NCBI GenBank assembly: GCA_019455045.1
Contig: JACFND010000008.1
Coordinates: 1-64,000, forward strand
Reading direction: 5' to 3'
Source of the DNA: Flavobacteriia bacterium
GTDB taxonomy: Bacteria; Bacteroidota; Bacteroidia; Flavobacteriales; Weeksellaceae
DNA: 64,000 bases
The translations under genes and the position numbers were made by a program. Under the pieces are notes generated by a model, which was not told where the DNA came from, made no database searches, and saw only the letters and a program-made list of their open reading frames with translations. How positions within the stretch are numbered: the stretch's first letter is position 1; each line of letters opens with the position of its first letter. This document shows, piece after piece, positions 17,150 through 26,483 of this stretch.

Positions 17150-18850
17150 ATGAAAAAACACCTGCTCTCATTACTGTTTCTGTTTTTTTTCAGCTGTTTA
17201 TTTTCACAGGGATTTACAGTCAAAAAATTCACCGCAGACATCACAATGAACCCCGACGGCTGGTTTGATGTGGTCGAATATTATGATGTTGAATTTACCG
17301 AATACAAACACGGATTGCTCAGAAACATCATTACAAAATACAATCTGGATGGAGAAAGCCGAAAAATCTACATCAGCGACATCAAAGTTCCGGGACATAA
17401 ATTTGACATTCCGCCTCGTTTTTTTGTGGATCTGGCCGGAACGCTTGAAATCAAAATCGGAGATCCGGATGTGACCATCATTGGGCCGCAGCATTACGAA
17501 ATCAGATATCGGGTCAAAAATGCCTATCTGTTTAACGAAAATCAGGTGATGTTTTACTGGAATATAAAACCGGACGGCTGGTATGCAGATTTTGAAAATG
17601 TTGAATTCAATGTGACCGCACCGACAGGCGCCAAACTTTCGACAGAAAATTCTTTTGTCTATTCGGGCAGTTACGGCAGAACAGATCCTTCGAACTCATT
17701 TGAACTGAATTATTCAAACAATACATTCTCAGGTAAAAGTCTGGAATCATCTTATTTTCTGGGCAGCGACAATATCACGCTGCTGGTCAAAATGCCAAAA
17801 GAAATGATTACAGAAGTTGATTATTCGCCATCCGGATTTATCAAATACGGCTGGATGTGGATTTTGGGCGGGTTTGCATTTATTTTCTGGTCGGTTTGGA
17901 AAAAATTCGGAAAGGACGACAAAGTGATTGCGGTGACTTCTTACTATCCGCCGCAGGGAGTTGATTCTGCGATGGCGGGTTATCTGATCAATGATCGTGA
18001 AGACGCATCAGACCTGATTTCGCTGATACCGAAATGGGGTCAGGAAGGAATCATCAGAGTGGTTGAAATTCCCAAAAAAGGAATTTTTTCAAAGTCAGAT
18101 ACAAAAATCATCCAATTAAAAGAGCTTCCCGAAGACAGACCCAATTATGAAAAAACAATTTTCTGGGGTCTTTTTTCAAGATCATTTTCATCGGAAGCAG
18201 AAGATGGTACCGAACTGGGTTCGGTGCTGGTCAGCAGTCTGAAGGATACATTTTATACCACCATGAATGCTGCGAAAAAGGAATTAAAAGCAAAAGCTCA
18301 GGTTTATTACGAACCCAAATCAAACAAAGTGATGAACAGAAGCTATATTTTCAGTGGTTTGGGCGCCATTTTTATCAGCGGAATTTTTCTGTTTGTATTC
18401 GGATTTCTGGCTGCTGTTGTATGCGGGATCTTTTTTCTATTTCTGATTTTCATGTCGGGTTATATGAAAAAGAAAAACAGCAGCGGAAGCGAAGTTTTGT
18501 CAGAAATCAAAGGCTTCAAACAATTTGTAAAACTGGCAGAAACCAATCGGATCAGGACTTTGATCGAATCAGATCCCGATTATTTCGAAAAAACAATGAG
18601 TTATGCATTGGCTTTCGGTCTGCTCAAAGAATGGGCGGGCAAATTTGCAGCACTCAATATCCCGCCGCCCGAATGGTACAGCAGTCCGAACACGGCAGGT
18701 ATAATGAGCATGAATACATTTGCAAATTCATTTTCGAGCAGCATGAGCTCGACCCAGTCGGCAATGGTCAGTTCACCCTCGAGCAGCGGCAGCGGCGGCG
18801 GCGGTTCATCCGGTGGGGGATTTGGCGGCGGCGGCGGCGGAAGCTGGTAG
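17150..18850 (+). CDS. DUF2207 domain membrane protein with Gly/Ser-rich tail
   Basis: The 566-residue protein has a signal peptide, then a long extracytoplasmic N-terminal domain typical of DUF2207 (ITMNPDGWFDVVEYYDVEF and the region around KHGLLRNIITKYN). A transmembrane helix (WMWILGGFAFIFWSVWKKFG), a cytoplasmic-side domain and a second pair of helices near residues 405-440 follow. The C-terminus is a Ser/Gly tract ending in GGGGGGSW. Such tails are usual in DUF2207 and TPM proteins that partner LemA. Function is not established. Start chosen because the upstream GTG overlaps the -7 box. Confidence 0.85.
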   Translation: MKKHLLSLLFLFFFSCLFSQGFTVKKFTADITMNPDGWFDVVEYYDVEFTEYKHGLLRNIITKYNLDGESRKIYISDIKVPGHKFDIPPRFFVDLAGTLEIKIGDPDVTIIGPQHYEIRYRVKNAYLFNENQVMFYWNIKPDGWYADFENVEFNVTAPTGAKLSTENSFVYSGSYGRTDPSNSFELNYSNNTFSGKSLESSYFLGSDNITLLVKMPKEMITEVDYSPSGFIKYGWMWILGGFAFIFWSVWKKFGKDDKVIAVTSYYPPQGVDSAMAGYLINDREDASDLISLIPKWGQEGIIRVVEIPKKGIFSKSDTKIIQLKELPEDRPNYEKTIFWGLFSRSFSSEAEDGTELGSVLVSSLKDTFYTTMNAAKKELKAKAQVYYEPKSNKVMNRSYIFSGLGAIFISGIFLFVFGFLAAVVCGIFFLFLIFMSGYMKKKNSSGSEVLSEIKGFKQFVKLAETNRIRTLIESDPDYFEKTMSYALAFGLLKEWAGKFAALNIPPPEWYSSPNTAGIMSMNTFANSFSSSMSSTQSAMVSSPSSSGSGGGGSSGGGFGGGGGGSW

Positions 18851-18894
18851 CAAAATCAAATTTTATATTTACTAAAAGTTAAAACCTAAATACC

Positions 18895-20520
18895 ATGAGA
18901 AAAAACAAACTGCTCAACCAACTGATGGCGACGCTGAACACAGAAGTAAAGGCGCATCGAAAGGAAAATCCAAAACTGTACAGCCGAAGAAAGTTTCTGA
19001 CCGAATCATCAATGGGCGCAGCCGGACTGGCGATTGCACTGAGCACGCCTTCAATTTTTGCTGCCTGCAAATCAGAAAAGAAGGACAGTGAAAAAGATCC
19101 GGATATGCTTGATATCGCAATTTTGGGTGCCGGAATTTCGGGTCTGAACTGTGCGAACCATCTGATCGGTTCGGGTCTGAATTACAGAATATTCGAAGGC
19201 AGCCACCGTTTGGGCGGACGGATACTCACCCATTACAACGACGCGATGCAAATGGGAATCTTCCCCGAGTTTGGCGGCGATTTCATCGACTCGAATCATG
19301 AAGATATGATTTCACTGGCAAAAGAATTCAATCTGGAACTGATCGATCTGATCGACGAACAGGAAAAAAACGGATGGATCAAAGACATATATTTCTTTGA
19401 CAAACGAAAAATCAGCGAAGAGGAAATCATCAAAGAATTTAAAAAAATCACGCCAAAAATCGCAGCAGACAAAGCTTCGCTCGGTGAGGATTATGACACC
19501 GAGGATGCGGTGATTCTCGACAATCTGCCGCTTTCCGACTACATCAATTCGTTTGAATGTGCAGCATGGCTGAAGGAATTGTTTGTGGCAGCCTTTGTGG
19601 CAGAATACGGTTTGGACTGTGAACAGCAGTCAACCATCAATATGCTCGATATGATTGAAACCGAAACAGATGAAGGATTCAGAGTTTTTGGCGAAAGCGA
19701 TGAAAGATACAGGATCAAAGGCGGAAATTCAAAAATCATAGACGGTTTGGCAAAAAAAATCGGTGAAGACAAAATCGAAACCAATCATCAGGTCAGTTCG
19801 ATCATTGAGCAGGAAGACGGCAGCTATATCGTCGGATTTGAAAACGGAAAAGAAGTGAAAGCAAAAACACTGGTCGTAACCATTCCGTTTACTATTTTGA
19901 GAAAACTGAAACTCGAGCTCAAAAATATGTCGGACGAAAAACAAAAATGCATCAACGAACTCGGATACGGAAACAATACAAAACTGATTTTGGGTTATGA
20001 CCGCCAGCCGTGGCGAAGCGAGAAAAACAAAGCGATGGGCTATCTGTTTACAAACGATATGACCAACGGTTGGGACGGAAGTGTGAACAGAACTTTGAAC
20101 AATCCGTTTGGTGCTTATGTCACATATTTCGGCGGTGAATTTTCTCAAAAACTTTGTGATGAATCATTCAAAAATCCGCTTGCACCGCCCGATCATGTTT
20201 GGCGAACCGAACTTCCGACAGAAAGAGTCAACGGTTTTGTAGACGAACTCGATAAAATATTTGTCGAATCAAAAGAGAAATTCAAAAACAAACATGTGTT
20301 TGTGAACTGGATCGAATATCCGTGGGTGAAAGCAAGTTACAGCTGTTACAAGCCCGGGCAGTGGACTACGATTGCGGGTCACGAAATCGAGCCGGTCGGC
20401 AACTGCTTTTTTGCAGGCGAACACTGCAGCGAGATGTTTCAGGGATTTATGAACGGTGCAGCCGAGACAGGAAGAAGGGTTGCACAGGGAATCAAAAGTC
20501 TGGTGAAAAAAGAAGCTTAG
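18895..20520 (+). CDS. Flavin amine oxidase family protein, Tat-exported lipoprotein
   Basis: The 541-residue FAD-dependent oxidoreductase of the monoamine oxidase / phytoene desaturase fold starts, after a charged leader, with a twin-arginine motif SRRKFL (Arg31-Arg32). A hydrophobic stretch ends in SIFAAC (Cys58), suggesting export in folded form by Tat and lipid anchoring. FAD binding is shown by ILGAGISGLNCANHLIGSG and HRLGGRI at the N-terminus and FFAGEHCSEMFQGFMNGA at the C-terminus. The amine substrate is unknown. It follows the DUF2207 gene by 44 bp on the same strand and may share its transcript. Confidence 0.85.
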   Translation: MRKNKLLNQLMATLNTEVKAHRKENPKLYSRRKFLTESSMGAAGLAIALSTPSIFAACKSEKKDSEKDPDMLDIAILGAGISGLNCANHLIGSGLNYRIFEGSHRLGGRILTHYNDAMQMGIFPEFGGDFIDSNHEDMISLAKEFNLELIDLIDEQEKNGWIKDIYFFDKRKISEEEIIKEFKKITPKIAADKASLGEDYDTEDAVILDNLPLSDYINSFECAAWLKELFVAAFVAEYGLDCEQQSTINMLDMIETETDEGFRVFGESDERYRIKGGNSKIIDGLAKKIGEDKIETNHQVSSIIEQEDGSYIVGFENGKEVKAKTLVVTIPFTILRKLKLELKNMSDEKQKCINELGYGNNTKLILGYDRQPWRSEKNKAMGYLFTNDMTNGWDGSVNRTLNNPFGAYVTYFGGEFSQKLCDESFKNPLAPPDHVWRTELPTERVNGFVDELDKIFVESKEKFKNKHVFVNWIEYPWVKASYSCYKPGQWTTIAGHEIEPVGNCFFAGEHCSEMFQGFMNGAAETGRRVAQGIKSLVKKEA

Positions 20521-20539
20521 ATTTCAGAATTTAAATTTA

Positions 20540-22327
20540 TCAAAAACTGAAATTCAGACGTGTACCTTCGCCCGGTGCAGAATCAATGTCGAGACTTCCG
20601 CCGAGATCCAAAATTCGGTTTTTCATATTGTCCAGACCGTTTCCGGTTCCGATTTTTTCGGCCGGAATTCCTTTTCCGTTGTCTGAAACCGTAATCCTGA
20701 ATTTGTCGCCTGATTTGTCAAATTTGACCGAAATTTCTGATGCATCCGAATGTTTGACCGCATTGTTGACTGCTTCCTGAATCAGCCGGTACAGATTGAT
20801 TCCTTCAAATGCAGAAAATTTATGAGATTCTTCAATCGCCGAAGAAATTTCTGTTTTGAAATCAATGTCAGAAGCAGCCGATTTTGCATTTTCGATAAAA
20901 TTGTTGATCCGAATCCTCAGATCCGAAAAACTGATGTTTTCTTTGCTCATCGCCCAAATCGTATCTCTGAGTTCGTTGATCGTATTTCGGGTGAATTGAT
21001 TGATTTCTTCCAGTCTGACCACCGCATCCGGATTGTCTTTTTGGAGTTTGAATTTGAGATTGTCAAGCGACGAAATGATAAAGGTAAGCTGTGAACCGAT
21101 GTTGTCGTGCAGATCTCTCGAAATCCTCAATCTTTCCTGTTGAACCTTGTTTTCTGCTTCAACTTTGATCAGCGAATCTTTGAGCAGATTTTCTCTTTTG
21201 AGCTGTTCGTTTTTGAATTTTTGGGTTCTGTAAATCATAAAACCGGTCAGAGCAATCAGCAGCGCCAAAAAACCGAGTCCGTACAAAAACCTGTTTTTAT
21301 GTTCAATTTCCAAACGCTGTTCGGCCAGATCAGCTCTTTGTTCGAGTATCTTTTTTTCTTTTTCGTTGGTTTCAAACTGAACCTCAAGCTGGTTGCGGTT
21401 GACGGTACTTTCCATATTGTAAATACTGTCCTTGTATGCCATGTGTTCTTTCAAATACACAAAAGCATTTTTGTAGTCGTTTTTTTCTTTTGAATTTTCA
21501 GCGAGTGAATTGTAGATATTTGAGGTCAGCCAGTTGTATCCGGCTTCTTTGCTGACTTCCAGCGCTTCACTGAAATATTTCAGCGCATTGTCATAATCCT
21601 TCTGCATTTCATAAAAGGTTCCGTAGAAACTCAGGTTTTCAGCAATACCGACTTTGTCATTCAGTTTGAGTCTTCGCTGGTAGGCTTCATCAAAAATCAC
21701 TTTTGCACCTTTGTAATCACCGAGTATAGATTTGAGTGCAGCAATTTTGTTGAGGCTGTATGGGATGCCTACTTCGTCATTGGTTTTGCGTTTCATATCC
21801 AATGATTTGTAGTAATAATAAAAAGCACTGTCATAATCTCCTTTGTCTTCCAGCACCACCCCGTAATTGTCATACAGCGACCTGAGTTCATCCTCAGCTC
21901 CTGCTTTTTCGGCCATCCGAATGCCGATTTTCATATACTCGATCGCCTTGGGTATGTTTTGTCTTCTGAACCGGTATCCGTACAGTCCGTACAGACCGCC
22001 GGCTTTACCGTATTCGCCCAATTCTTTGTATTTATCGACAGCTTTCAGAAAATAATCAACGCCAGTGTCATATTCTCCTTTGTAATAATAGATCATCGAC
22101 AGGTTTGCATAACTTTCCGCAATCCCCATCGGATAATTGATTTTTTTGGCAGCACTGAGATTGTTCAGATATTTTTGGATATTGCTGCCTGAGGTCTCGA
22201 TCTTTTTCTCATAGGACTGGTTATTGAGCGAGTCAATTTCCTTTTTGAGTTTTTCATTTTGACCGAACATCAGACCGCCGATTAGAAATAATCCGATAAA
22301 TAATCTTATTGACCGTAAATTTTTCAT
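20540..22327 (-). CDS. TPR-containing sensor histidine kinase (HisKA_3 type)
   Basis: The sensor of a two-component system. The 595 residues comprise a signal peptide, a periplasmic block of tetratricopeptide repeats (about residues 50-310, with repeats such as YDSAFYYYYKSLDM and YDNALKYFSEALEV), a short coiled coil, a transmembrane helix near residues 345-362, the dimerisation/phosphoacceptor box RISRDLHDNIGSQLTF with His at about 407, and an ATPase domain with NAVKHSDASEI, DNGKGIP and GNGLDNM. This layout is common in Bacteroidota and pairs with LuxR-type regulators, such as the one 730 bp upstream in the same direction. The signal sensed is unknown. Confidence 0.92.
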   Translation of the reverse strand: MKNLRSIRLFIGLFLIGGLMFGQNEKLKKEIDSLNNQSYEKKIETSGSNIQKYLNNLSAAKKINYPMGIAESYANLSMIYYYKGEYDTGVDYFLKAVDKYKELGEYGKAGGLYGLYGYRFRRQNIPKAIEYMKIGIRMAEKAGAEDELRSLYDNYGVVLEDKGDYDSAFYYYYKSLDMKRKTNDEVGIPYSLNKIAALKSILGDYKGAKVIFDEAYQRRLKLNDKVGIAENLSFYGTFYEMQKDYDNALKYFSEALEVSKEAGYNWLTSNIYNSLAENSKEKNDYKNAFVYLKEHMAYKDSIYNMESTVNRNQLEVQFETNEKEKKILEQRADLAEQRLEIEHKNRFLYGLGFLALLIALTGFMIYRTQKFKNEQLKRENLLKDSLIKVEAENKVQQERLRISRDLHDNIGSQLTFIISSLDNLKFKLQKDNPDAVVRLEEINQFTRNTINELRDTIWAMSKENISFSDLRIRINNFIENAKSAASDIDFKTEISSAIEESHKFSAFEGINLYRLIQEAVNNAVKHSDASEISVKFDKSGDKFRITVSDNGKGIPAEKIGTGNGLDNMKNRILDLGGSLDIDSAPGEGTRLNFSF

Positions 22328-22447
22328 TTTTTTAATCTGAATTAAACAATCATCAAAAACTGCAGCGACCTTCCGGGAAATTCCTCTTCATTGTCACTGC
22401 AGCCTGCTATTTTTAATCTGCCGAAAAAATCCGTTTTGAATTCCGGT

Positions 22448-22981
22448 TTATGGCAGAGACATAAATTTCACGTTGAACGAGCCTTCGGTCACATTCTTAA
22501 TGGTTCCTCCCTCCTGGTCTTTTCCTTTAAATGAGAAGGTACCTTTCACGTAGGTCGAAGTCACTTCAGAAACCTTGATTTCTCCAACCTGATTGTCATC
22601 ATAAGGTGCTGACCATACTGTTGCAACCGGATTTGAAGGATTTGATGCATCTGTTTGGGTATAGGTGCATACATTAAAAATGTTTGCTCCGCCGCCAACC
22701 GGGTATGTTCCGGGGCCGTCAAAACCTACAATCGTCATGGTGAATGCTTTGTTTGGATTCTGGCCTCCGTCATTTCCAAGAATCATCAGATTTCCGTTTG
22801 CATTTGAAGCAGCAGTCGTCAATTCAATGGTTGTAACTGTGGTGCCGTCAACCTTCGCGGTGATTTCACCCGATCCGGCTCCACCGCCTCCACCGCCGTC
22901 ATCGTCACTTTTACACGAAAAAGTAAATACTGCCGAAGAAAACAGCAGCGCAGCAATCATTAATAAATTTTTAGTTTTCAT
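22448..22981 (-). CDS. Predicted lipoprotein with Gly-rich linker, unknown function
   Basis: The 177-residue protein has a signal sequence ending in TFSC (Cys23), then a DDDGGGGGG spacer that would hold the domain off the membrane. The mature domain is beta-rich, with segments such as GEITAKVDGTTV and a closing EGSFNVKFMSL typical of a family of small Bacteroidota lipoproteins (DUF6252-like by appearance). It lies between the regulator and the kinase of a two-component system, so it may be a ligand-binding accessory or a target of that system. This link is inferred from position only. Confidence 0.65.
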   Translation of the reverse strand: MKTKNLLMIAALLFSSAVFTFSCKSDDDGGGGGGAGSGEITAKVDGTTVTTIELTTAASNANGNLMILGNDGGQNPNKAFTMTIVGFDGPGTYPVGGGANIFNVCTYTQTDASNPSNPVATVWSAPYDDNQVGEIKVSEVTSTYVKGTFSFKGKDQEGGTIKNVTEGSFNVKFMSLP

Positions 22982-23006
22982 ATTGAAATAGTTTTTAATT
23001 GTATGG

Positions 23007-23014
23007 CAAATATA
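23007..23014 (-). promoter_or_regulatory. -7 promoter box of the lipoprotein gene
   Basis: The minus strand reads TATATTTG, 25 bp upstream of the ATG at 22981, so the lipoprotein (and perhaps the kinase) can be transcribed separately from the regulator. Confidence 0.55.
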
Positions 23015-23056
23015 TAAGCAGCGGCAGACATACCCAATAAGGCATTTGCCCTATTT

Positions 23057-23710
23057 TTAAATCAGCTTGTTCCGCTCGGCTTTCTGAATCGCTTCCAATT
23101 TGCTGTGTACCTGAAGTTTTTTGTAGATATTTTCAATGTGTTTTCTGATCGTACTTGGCGAAAGAATCAGATTATCCGCAATTGCGGTATAACTCAATCC
23201 TTTGCACAACTGCTGCAATACTTCAGCCTCTCTTTCAGACAGATTGATTTCTTCTTTCTGCTCATCGCTGATTTCTGCTTTGATCGGATTTCGCAATAGC
23301 TTCAAGGTTTTCAGTGCAATCGAAGGTGTCATTCCGGCGCCGCCGCTCAGCGTATCCGAAATTCCGTCATGCAGTCCCTGCGGATCGATTTCTTTGAGCA
23401 GATATCCGTCCGCGCCTGCCTGGATCGAATGAAAAATGTTTTCGTCATTGTCAAAAACGGTCAGCATCACAATTTTGATTTGCGGATATCTTTGTTTGAC
23501 TTCTGCAGTTGCCTCAATACCGTTCATCACCGGCATTTCTATATCCATCAGTATCAGATCTACCTGCGGATTATCAGAAAGTTTTTCAAGCAATTCCTTT
23601 CCGTTTGATGCAGTATATTTCAGATTGAAATCATCAAAAAATGAAAGTTTTTCAGCAATCACCCTAATCAGCGAGTGATTATCGTCCACCAGTACCAACC
23701 TCTTTTTCAT
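23057..23710 (-). CDS. NarL/FixJ (LuxR-type) response regulator
   Basis: The cytosolic transcription factor has 217 residues. The receiver domain carries Asp9/Asp10 and the phosphoacceptor Asp56 in LILMDIEMPVMNG, plus a conserved Thr/Lys region (VMLTVFDNDE, KEID). The C-terminal LuxR helix-turn-helix is clear: LSEREAEVLQQLCKGLSY and LSPSTIRKHIENIYKKL. It is the likely partner of the TPR histidine kinase downstream. A -7 box sits only 4 bp from its ATG, which would make the mRNA nearly leaderless. Confidence 0.92.
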   Translation of the reverse strand: MKKRLVLVDDNHSLIRVIAEKLSFFDDFNLKYTASNGKELLEKLSDNPQVDLILMDIEMPVMNGIEATAEVKQRYPQIKIVMLTVFDNDENIFHSIQAGADGYLLKEIDPQGLHDGISDTLSGGAGMTPSIALKTLKLLRNPIKAEISDEQKEEINLSEREAEVLQQLCKGLSYTAIADNLILSPSTIRKHIENIYKKLQVHSKLEAIQKAERNKLI

Positions 23711-23714
23711 GGCT

Positions 23715-23722
23715 CAAAGATA
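23715..23722 (-). promoter_or_regulatory. -7 promoter box of the response regulator gene
   Basis: The minus strand reads TATCTTTG, 4 bp upstream of the ATG at 23710. If used, transcription would start at or within a few bases of the start codon. Confidence 0.45.
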
Positions 23723-23800
23723 AGTATTTATATAATTTCAGCGGCTTTCATCCTTTTTCGAAATAATATTTTTTGGAATTTTTTTATTTTTTTGAATGAT

Positions 23801-24856
23801 TTAATTTCCGGCAATCAAACCCGACGAATGATCTTTTGATACACCGGTTACAGAACTGAGTATATTGATTTCTCCTTTTAATCTCAACAAACCGAGCCAG
23901 CCAAAAATCAGACTTTCTTTGTATTCTATAATTTCATTTTCGGGCAAAATCAACTTGGTATCGGTTTTTGAACCGATCGATTCAATCAGAAAAGAATTGA
24001 ATGCGCCGCCGCCGGTTATCAGTACATTTTTGATCTGATAATGATTCAGCACCTTTGAAATCTGATTTGAAATATGAAAACCAAAAGTTGAAATTTGGTC
24101 TTCGACAGTCAATCCGGATGTTTCAAGTATTGGAAAAATAAATTGCTGACACCATTCGATTCCCAATGATTTTGGCGGTTTAGTTCGATAAAATTCCAGT
24201 TGATCGAGTTTTTTCAAAAGTTTTGAATCAAGCTTTCCGGATTTTGCGATTTCACCGTCTTTGTCAAAAGATTTTCCGAGTTTTTCAGAAAGTCGGTTCA
24301 GTACAATATTGACCGGACAAATGTCAAATGCAATTCTTTTTCCATTTCGATTAAATGAAATATTTGAAAAACCACCCAAATTCAGACAGCCATCATATTC
24401 ACCAAACAAAAGTTCATCGCCAATCGGCACCAAAGGTGCGCCCTGACCGCCCAATGCAACATCCTGAGTTCTGAAATCATAAATCGTTTTGATTCCGGTT
24501 TCGGCAAATATCGCAGTTCCGTTTCCAATCTGAACCGTATAACCTTCCTTTGGATTGTGAAAAACAGTATGACCGTGAGAAGCGATAAATTCAGGATTTT
24601 GAATTTTGTTTCTATTGATAAATTCTCTGACTGTTTTGCCAAGAAAATGACCGTATTCCATATCAAATCGACAAAGTTCTTCGCCGGAAAGTAAAATTGA
24701 ATTTTTTAATTTTTGTTTTAATTCAGGCAAATAAGAAATGGTTTCGGCCAAAAGAATTTTGAATCCGGGAATCGGAAATTGATATTCTGAAAGACAAATA
24801 TCAAGTCCGTCCAAAGAAGTGCCCGACATCAGACCGATTCCCAAAATCCTTTCCAT
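23801..24856 (-). CDS. anmK: Anhydro-N-acetylmuramic acid kinase
   Basis: This enzyme phosphorylates and opens 1,6-anhydro-MurNAc from cell-wall turnover, giving MurNAc-6-phosphate for recycling. The 351-residue protein carries the ASKHA-fold motifs GLMSGTSLDGLDICL at the N-terminus, SHGHTVFHNP, GQGAPLVPIGDELLF, LNLGGFSNISF and, near the C-terminus, LITGGGAFNSFL. Length matches the family. It is divergent from glyA and appears monocistronic; no other muropeptide-recycling gene is next to it. Confidence 0.95.
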   Translation of the reverse strand: MERILGIGLMSGTSLDGLDICLSEYQFPIPGFKILLAETISYLPELKQKLKNSILLSGEELCRFDMEYGHFLGKTVREFINRNKIQNPEFIASHGHTVFHNPKEGYTVQIGNGTAIFAETGIKTIYDFRTQDVALGGQGAPLVPIGDELLFGEYDGCLNLGGFSNISFNRNGKRIAFDICPVNIVLNRLSEKLGKSFDKDGEIAKSGKLDSKLLKKLDQLEFYRTKPPKSLGIEWCQQFIFPILETSGLTVEDQISTFGFHISNQISKVLNHYQIKNVLITGGGAFNSFLIESIGSKTDTKLILPENEIIEYKESLIFGWLGLLRLKGEINILSSVTGVSKDHSSGLIAGN

Positions 24857-24944
24857 GGTTTAAAGTTATTCAAAGTTTGCAAATCAAAAACAGAAAACGG
24901 ATGATTCTTATCCGATCAGGGCAGATTCTCAATCAAAAAATATT

Positions 24945-24952
24945 TAACTTTG
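24945..24952 (+). promoter_or_regulatory. -7 promoter box of glyA
   Basis: TAACTTTG matches TAnnTTTG, 19 bp upstream of the glyA ATG. No clear -33 TTTG is seen. Confidence 0.55.
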
Positions 24953-24971
24953 AGGATTAATTTATAAAAAA

Positions 24972-26243
24972 ATGGCAAGAGACATTATTTTTGATCTGAT
25001 AGAGGACGAAAGAGAGAGACAGACCGTAGGACTGGAACTGATTGCTTCCGAAAATTACGTGAGCGACGATGTGATGGAGGCTGTGGGTTCAATACTCACC
25101 AACAAATATGCGGAAGGTTATCCGCAAAAAAGATATTACGGCGGCTGCGAAGTGATTGACGAAGTTGAAACGCTTGCCATCGAAAGACTGAAACATCTTT
25201 TCAATGCAGAATATGTAAATGTTCAGCCGCACTCGGGTTCACAGGCAAATGCATCTGTTTATCTTGCCGTTTTGAAACCGGGCGAAAAAATGATGGGTAT
25301 GGATCTGTCGCATGGCGGTCACCTGACCCACGGTTCGCCGGTGAGCGCTTCCGGACTTCTGTATCAGACCTGTTTTTATCAGGTGGAAAGAGAAAGCGGA
25401 AGAATCGATTATGAGGCGATGCGTCAAACCGCTTTGAAGGAAAGGCCAAAACTGATCATCTGCGGTGCTTCTGCCTATTCAAGAGACATCGACTACAAAA
25501 AATTCAGAGAAGTTGCTGACGAAATCGGTGCACTGCTGATGGCAGACATTGCACATCCCGCCGGACTGATTGCAAGAGGAATTTTGAGTGATCCGCTACC
25601 GCACTGTCACATCGTAACTTCAACCACCCACAAAACGCTGAGAGGTCCGAGAGGAGGAATCATCATGATGGGAAAAGATTTTGAAAATCCTTGGGGTCAC
25701 AAAACGCCAAAAGGAGAAATCAAAATGATGTCAAATCTGCTGAATATGGGTGTATTCCCCGGAACTCAGGGCGGACCGCTCGAACATGTGATTGCAGGCA
25801 AGGCGGTTGCTTTTGAGGAAGCGCTTTCTGACAAATATTTTGACTACATCCTTCAGGTTTCAAAAAATGCAAAAGCGCTCGCCAATGCAATGGTCAGCCA
25901 CGGTTATCAAATCATCTCAGGCGGAACAGACAACCACCTGATGCTGATTGATTTGAGAAACAAAGACATCAACGGAAAAGAAGCCGAAAACTGTCTGGTG
26001 AAAGCACATATCACCTGCAACAAAAATATGGTTCCGTTTGATGACAAATCGCCGTTCACCACTTCGGGTATCCGTTTGGGAACGCCTGCGATTACAACCA
26101 GAGGTCTGAAAGAAAAAGATATGGAAACCATAGCCGATCTGATCGACGAGGCACTGATGAACAAAGACAATGACACGGTTTTGGAGGCTGTCGGTAAAAA
26201 AGTAAACGATCTGATGTCTGACAGACCGTTGTTCAAATGGTAA
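24972..26243 (+). CDS. glyA: Serine hydroxymethyltransferase
   Basis: GlyA is a PLP enzyme that converts serine and tetrahydrofolate to glycine and 5,10-methylene-THF, the main entry of one-carbon units. The 423-residue protein contains the N-terminal [17 protein letters not shown], the [14 protein letters not shown] region, the [12 protein letters not shown] segment and the PLP-lysine motif [14 protein letters not shown]. Near the C-terminus [16 protein letters not shown] is intact. It is monocistronic with its own promoter and terminator. Confidence 0.98.
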   Translation: MARDIIFDLIEDERERQTVGLELIASENYVSDDVMEAVGSILTNKYAEGYPQKRYYGGCEVIDEVETLAIERLKHLFNAEYVNVQPHSGSQANASVYLAVLKPGEKMMGMDLSHGGHLTHGSPVSASGLLYQTCFYQVERESGRIDYEAMRQTALKERPKLIICGASAYSRDIDYKKFREVADEIGALLMADIAHPAGLIARGILSDPLPHCHIVTSTTHKTLRGPRGGIIMMGKDFENPWGHKTPKGEIKMMSNLLNMGVFPGTQGGPLEHVIAGKAVAFEEALSDKYFDYILQVSKNAKALANAMVSHGYQIISGGTDNHLMLIDLRNKDINGKEAENCLVKAHITCNKNMVPFDDKSPFTTSGIRLGTPAITTRGLKEKDMETIADLIDEALMNKDNDTVLEAVGKKVNDLMSDRPLFKW

Positions 26244-26262
26244 AAAATAAATTATAAATCGT

Positions 26263-26292
26263 AAAAACCGCTTTGACTGAAGCGGTTTTTTT
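26263..26292 (+). terminator. Terminator of glyA
   Basis: An 11-bp stem (26263-26273 with 26280-26290) with a 6-nt loop continues into a T run, starting 20 bp after the stop codon. Confidence 0.9.
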
Positions 26293-26321
26293 ATGTTATG
26301 AAGTCGAGATAATTTTTGTTA

Positions 26322-26377
26322 ATTCAGTCAATAGACTGACTAAATTTACATGAATTCAGTCAACGGGCTGACGGAAT
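26322..26377 (+). promoter_or_regulatory. Tandem operator-like repeats upstream of the AbiE pair
   Basis: Two 24-bp copies (26322-26345 and 26354-26377) share ATTCAGTCAA and CTGAC and match at 19 or 20 of 24 positions. Each has internal dyad symmetry: TCAGTC-AATA-GACTGA in the first and TCAGTC-AACG-GGCTGA in the second. Their centres are 32 bp apart, about three helical turns. AbiEi-type antitoxins are known to repress their own operon by binding paired inverted repeats, so these are good candidates for its operator. Confidence 0.6.
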
Positions 26378-26440
26378 TTCTATTTTTAATTAGGATTTTA
26401 AATGTAAGCTTATTTAATAATATGTAAAATTATTTGCACA

Positions 26441-26461
26441 TAATCGGATTTATTCCGATTA
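26441..26461 (+). repeat. 8-bp perfect inverted repeat before abiEi
   Basis: TAATCGGA and TCCGATTA flank a 5-nt TTTAT spacer, 22 bp before the ATG of the antitoxin gene. It may be another protein-binding site or a 5' UTR hairpin. Confidence 0.55.
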
Positions 26462-26483
26462 TTGTATTAGAATTTCGCATAAG

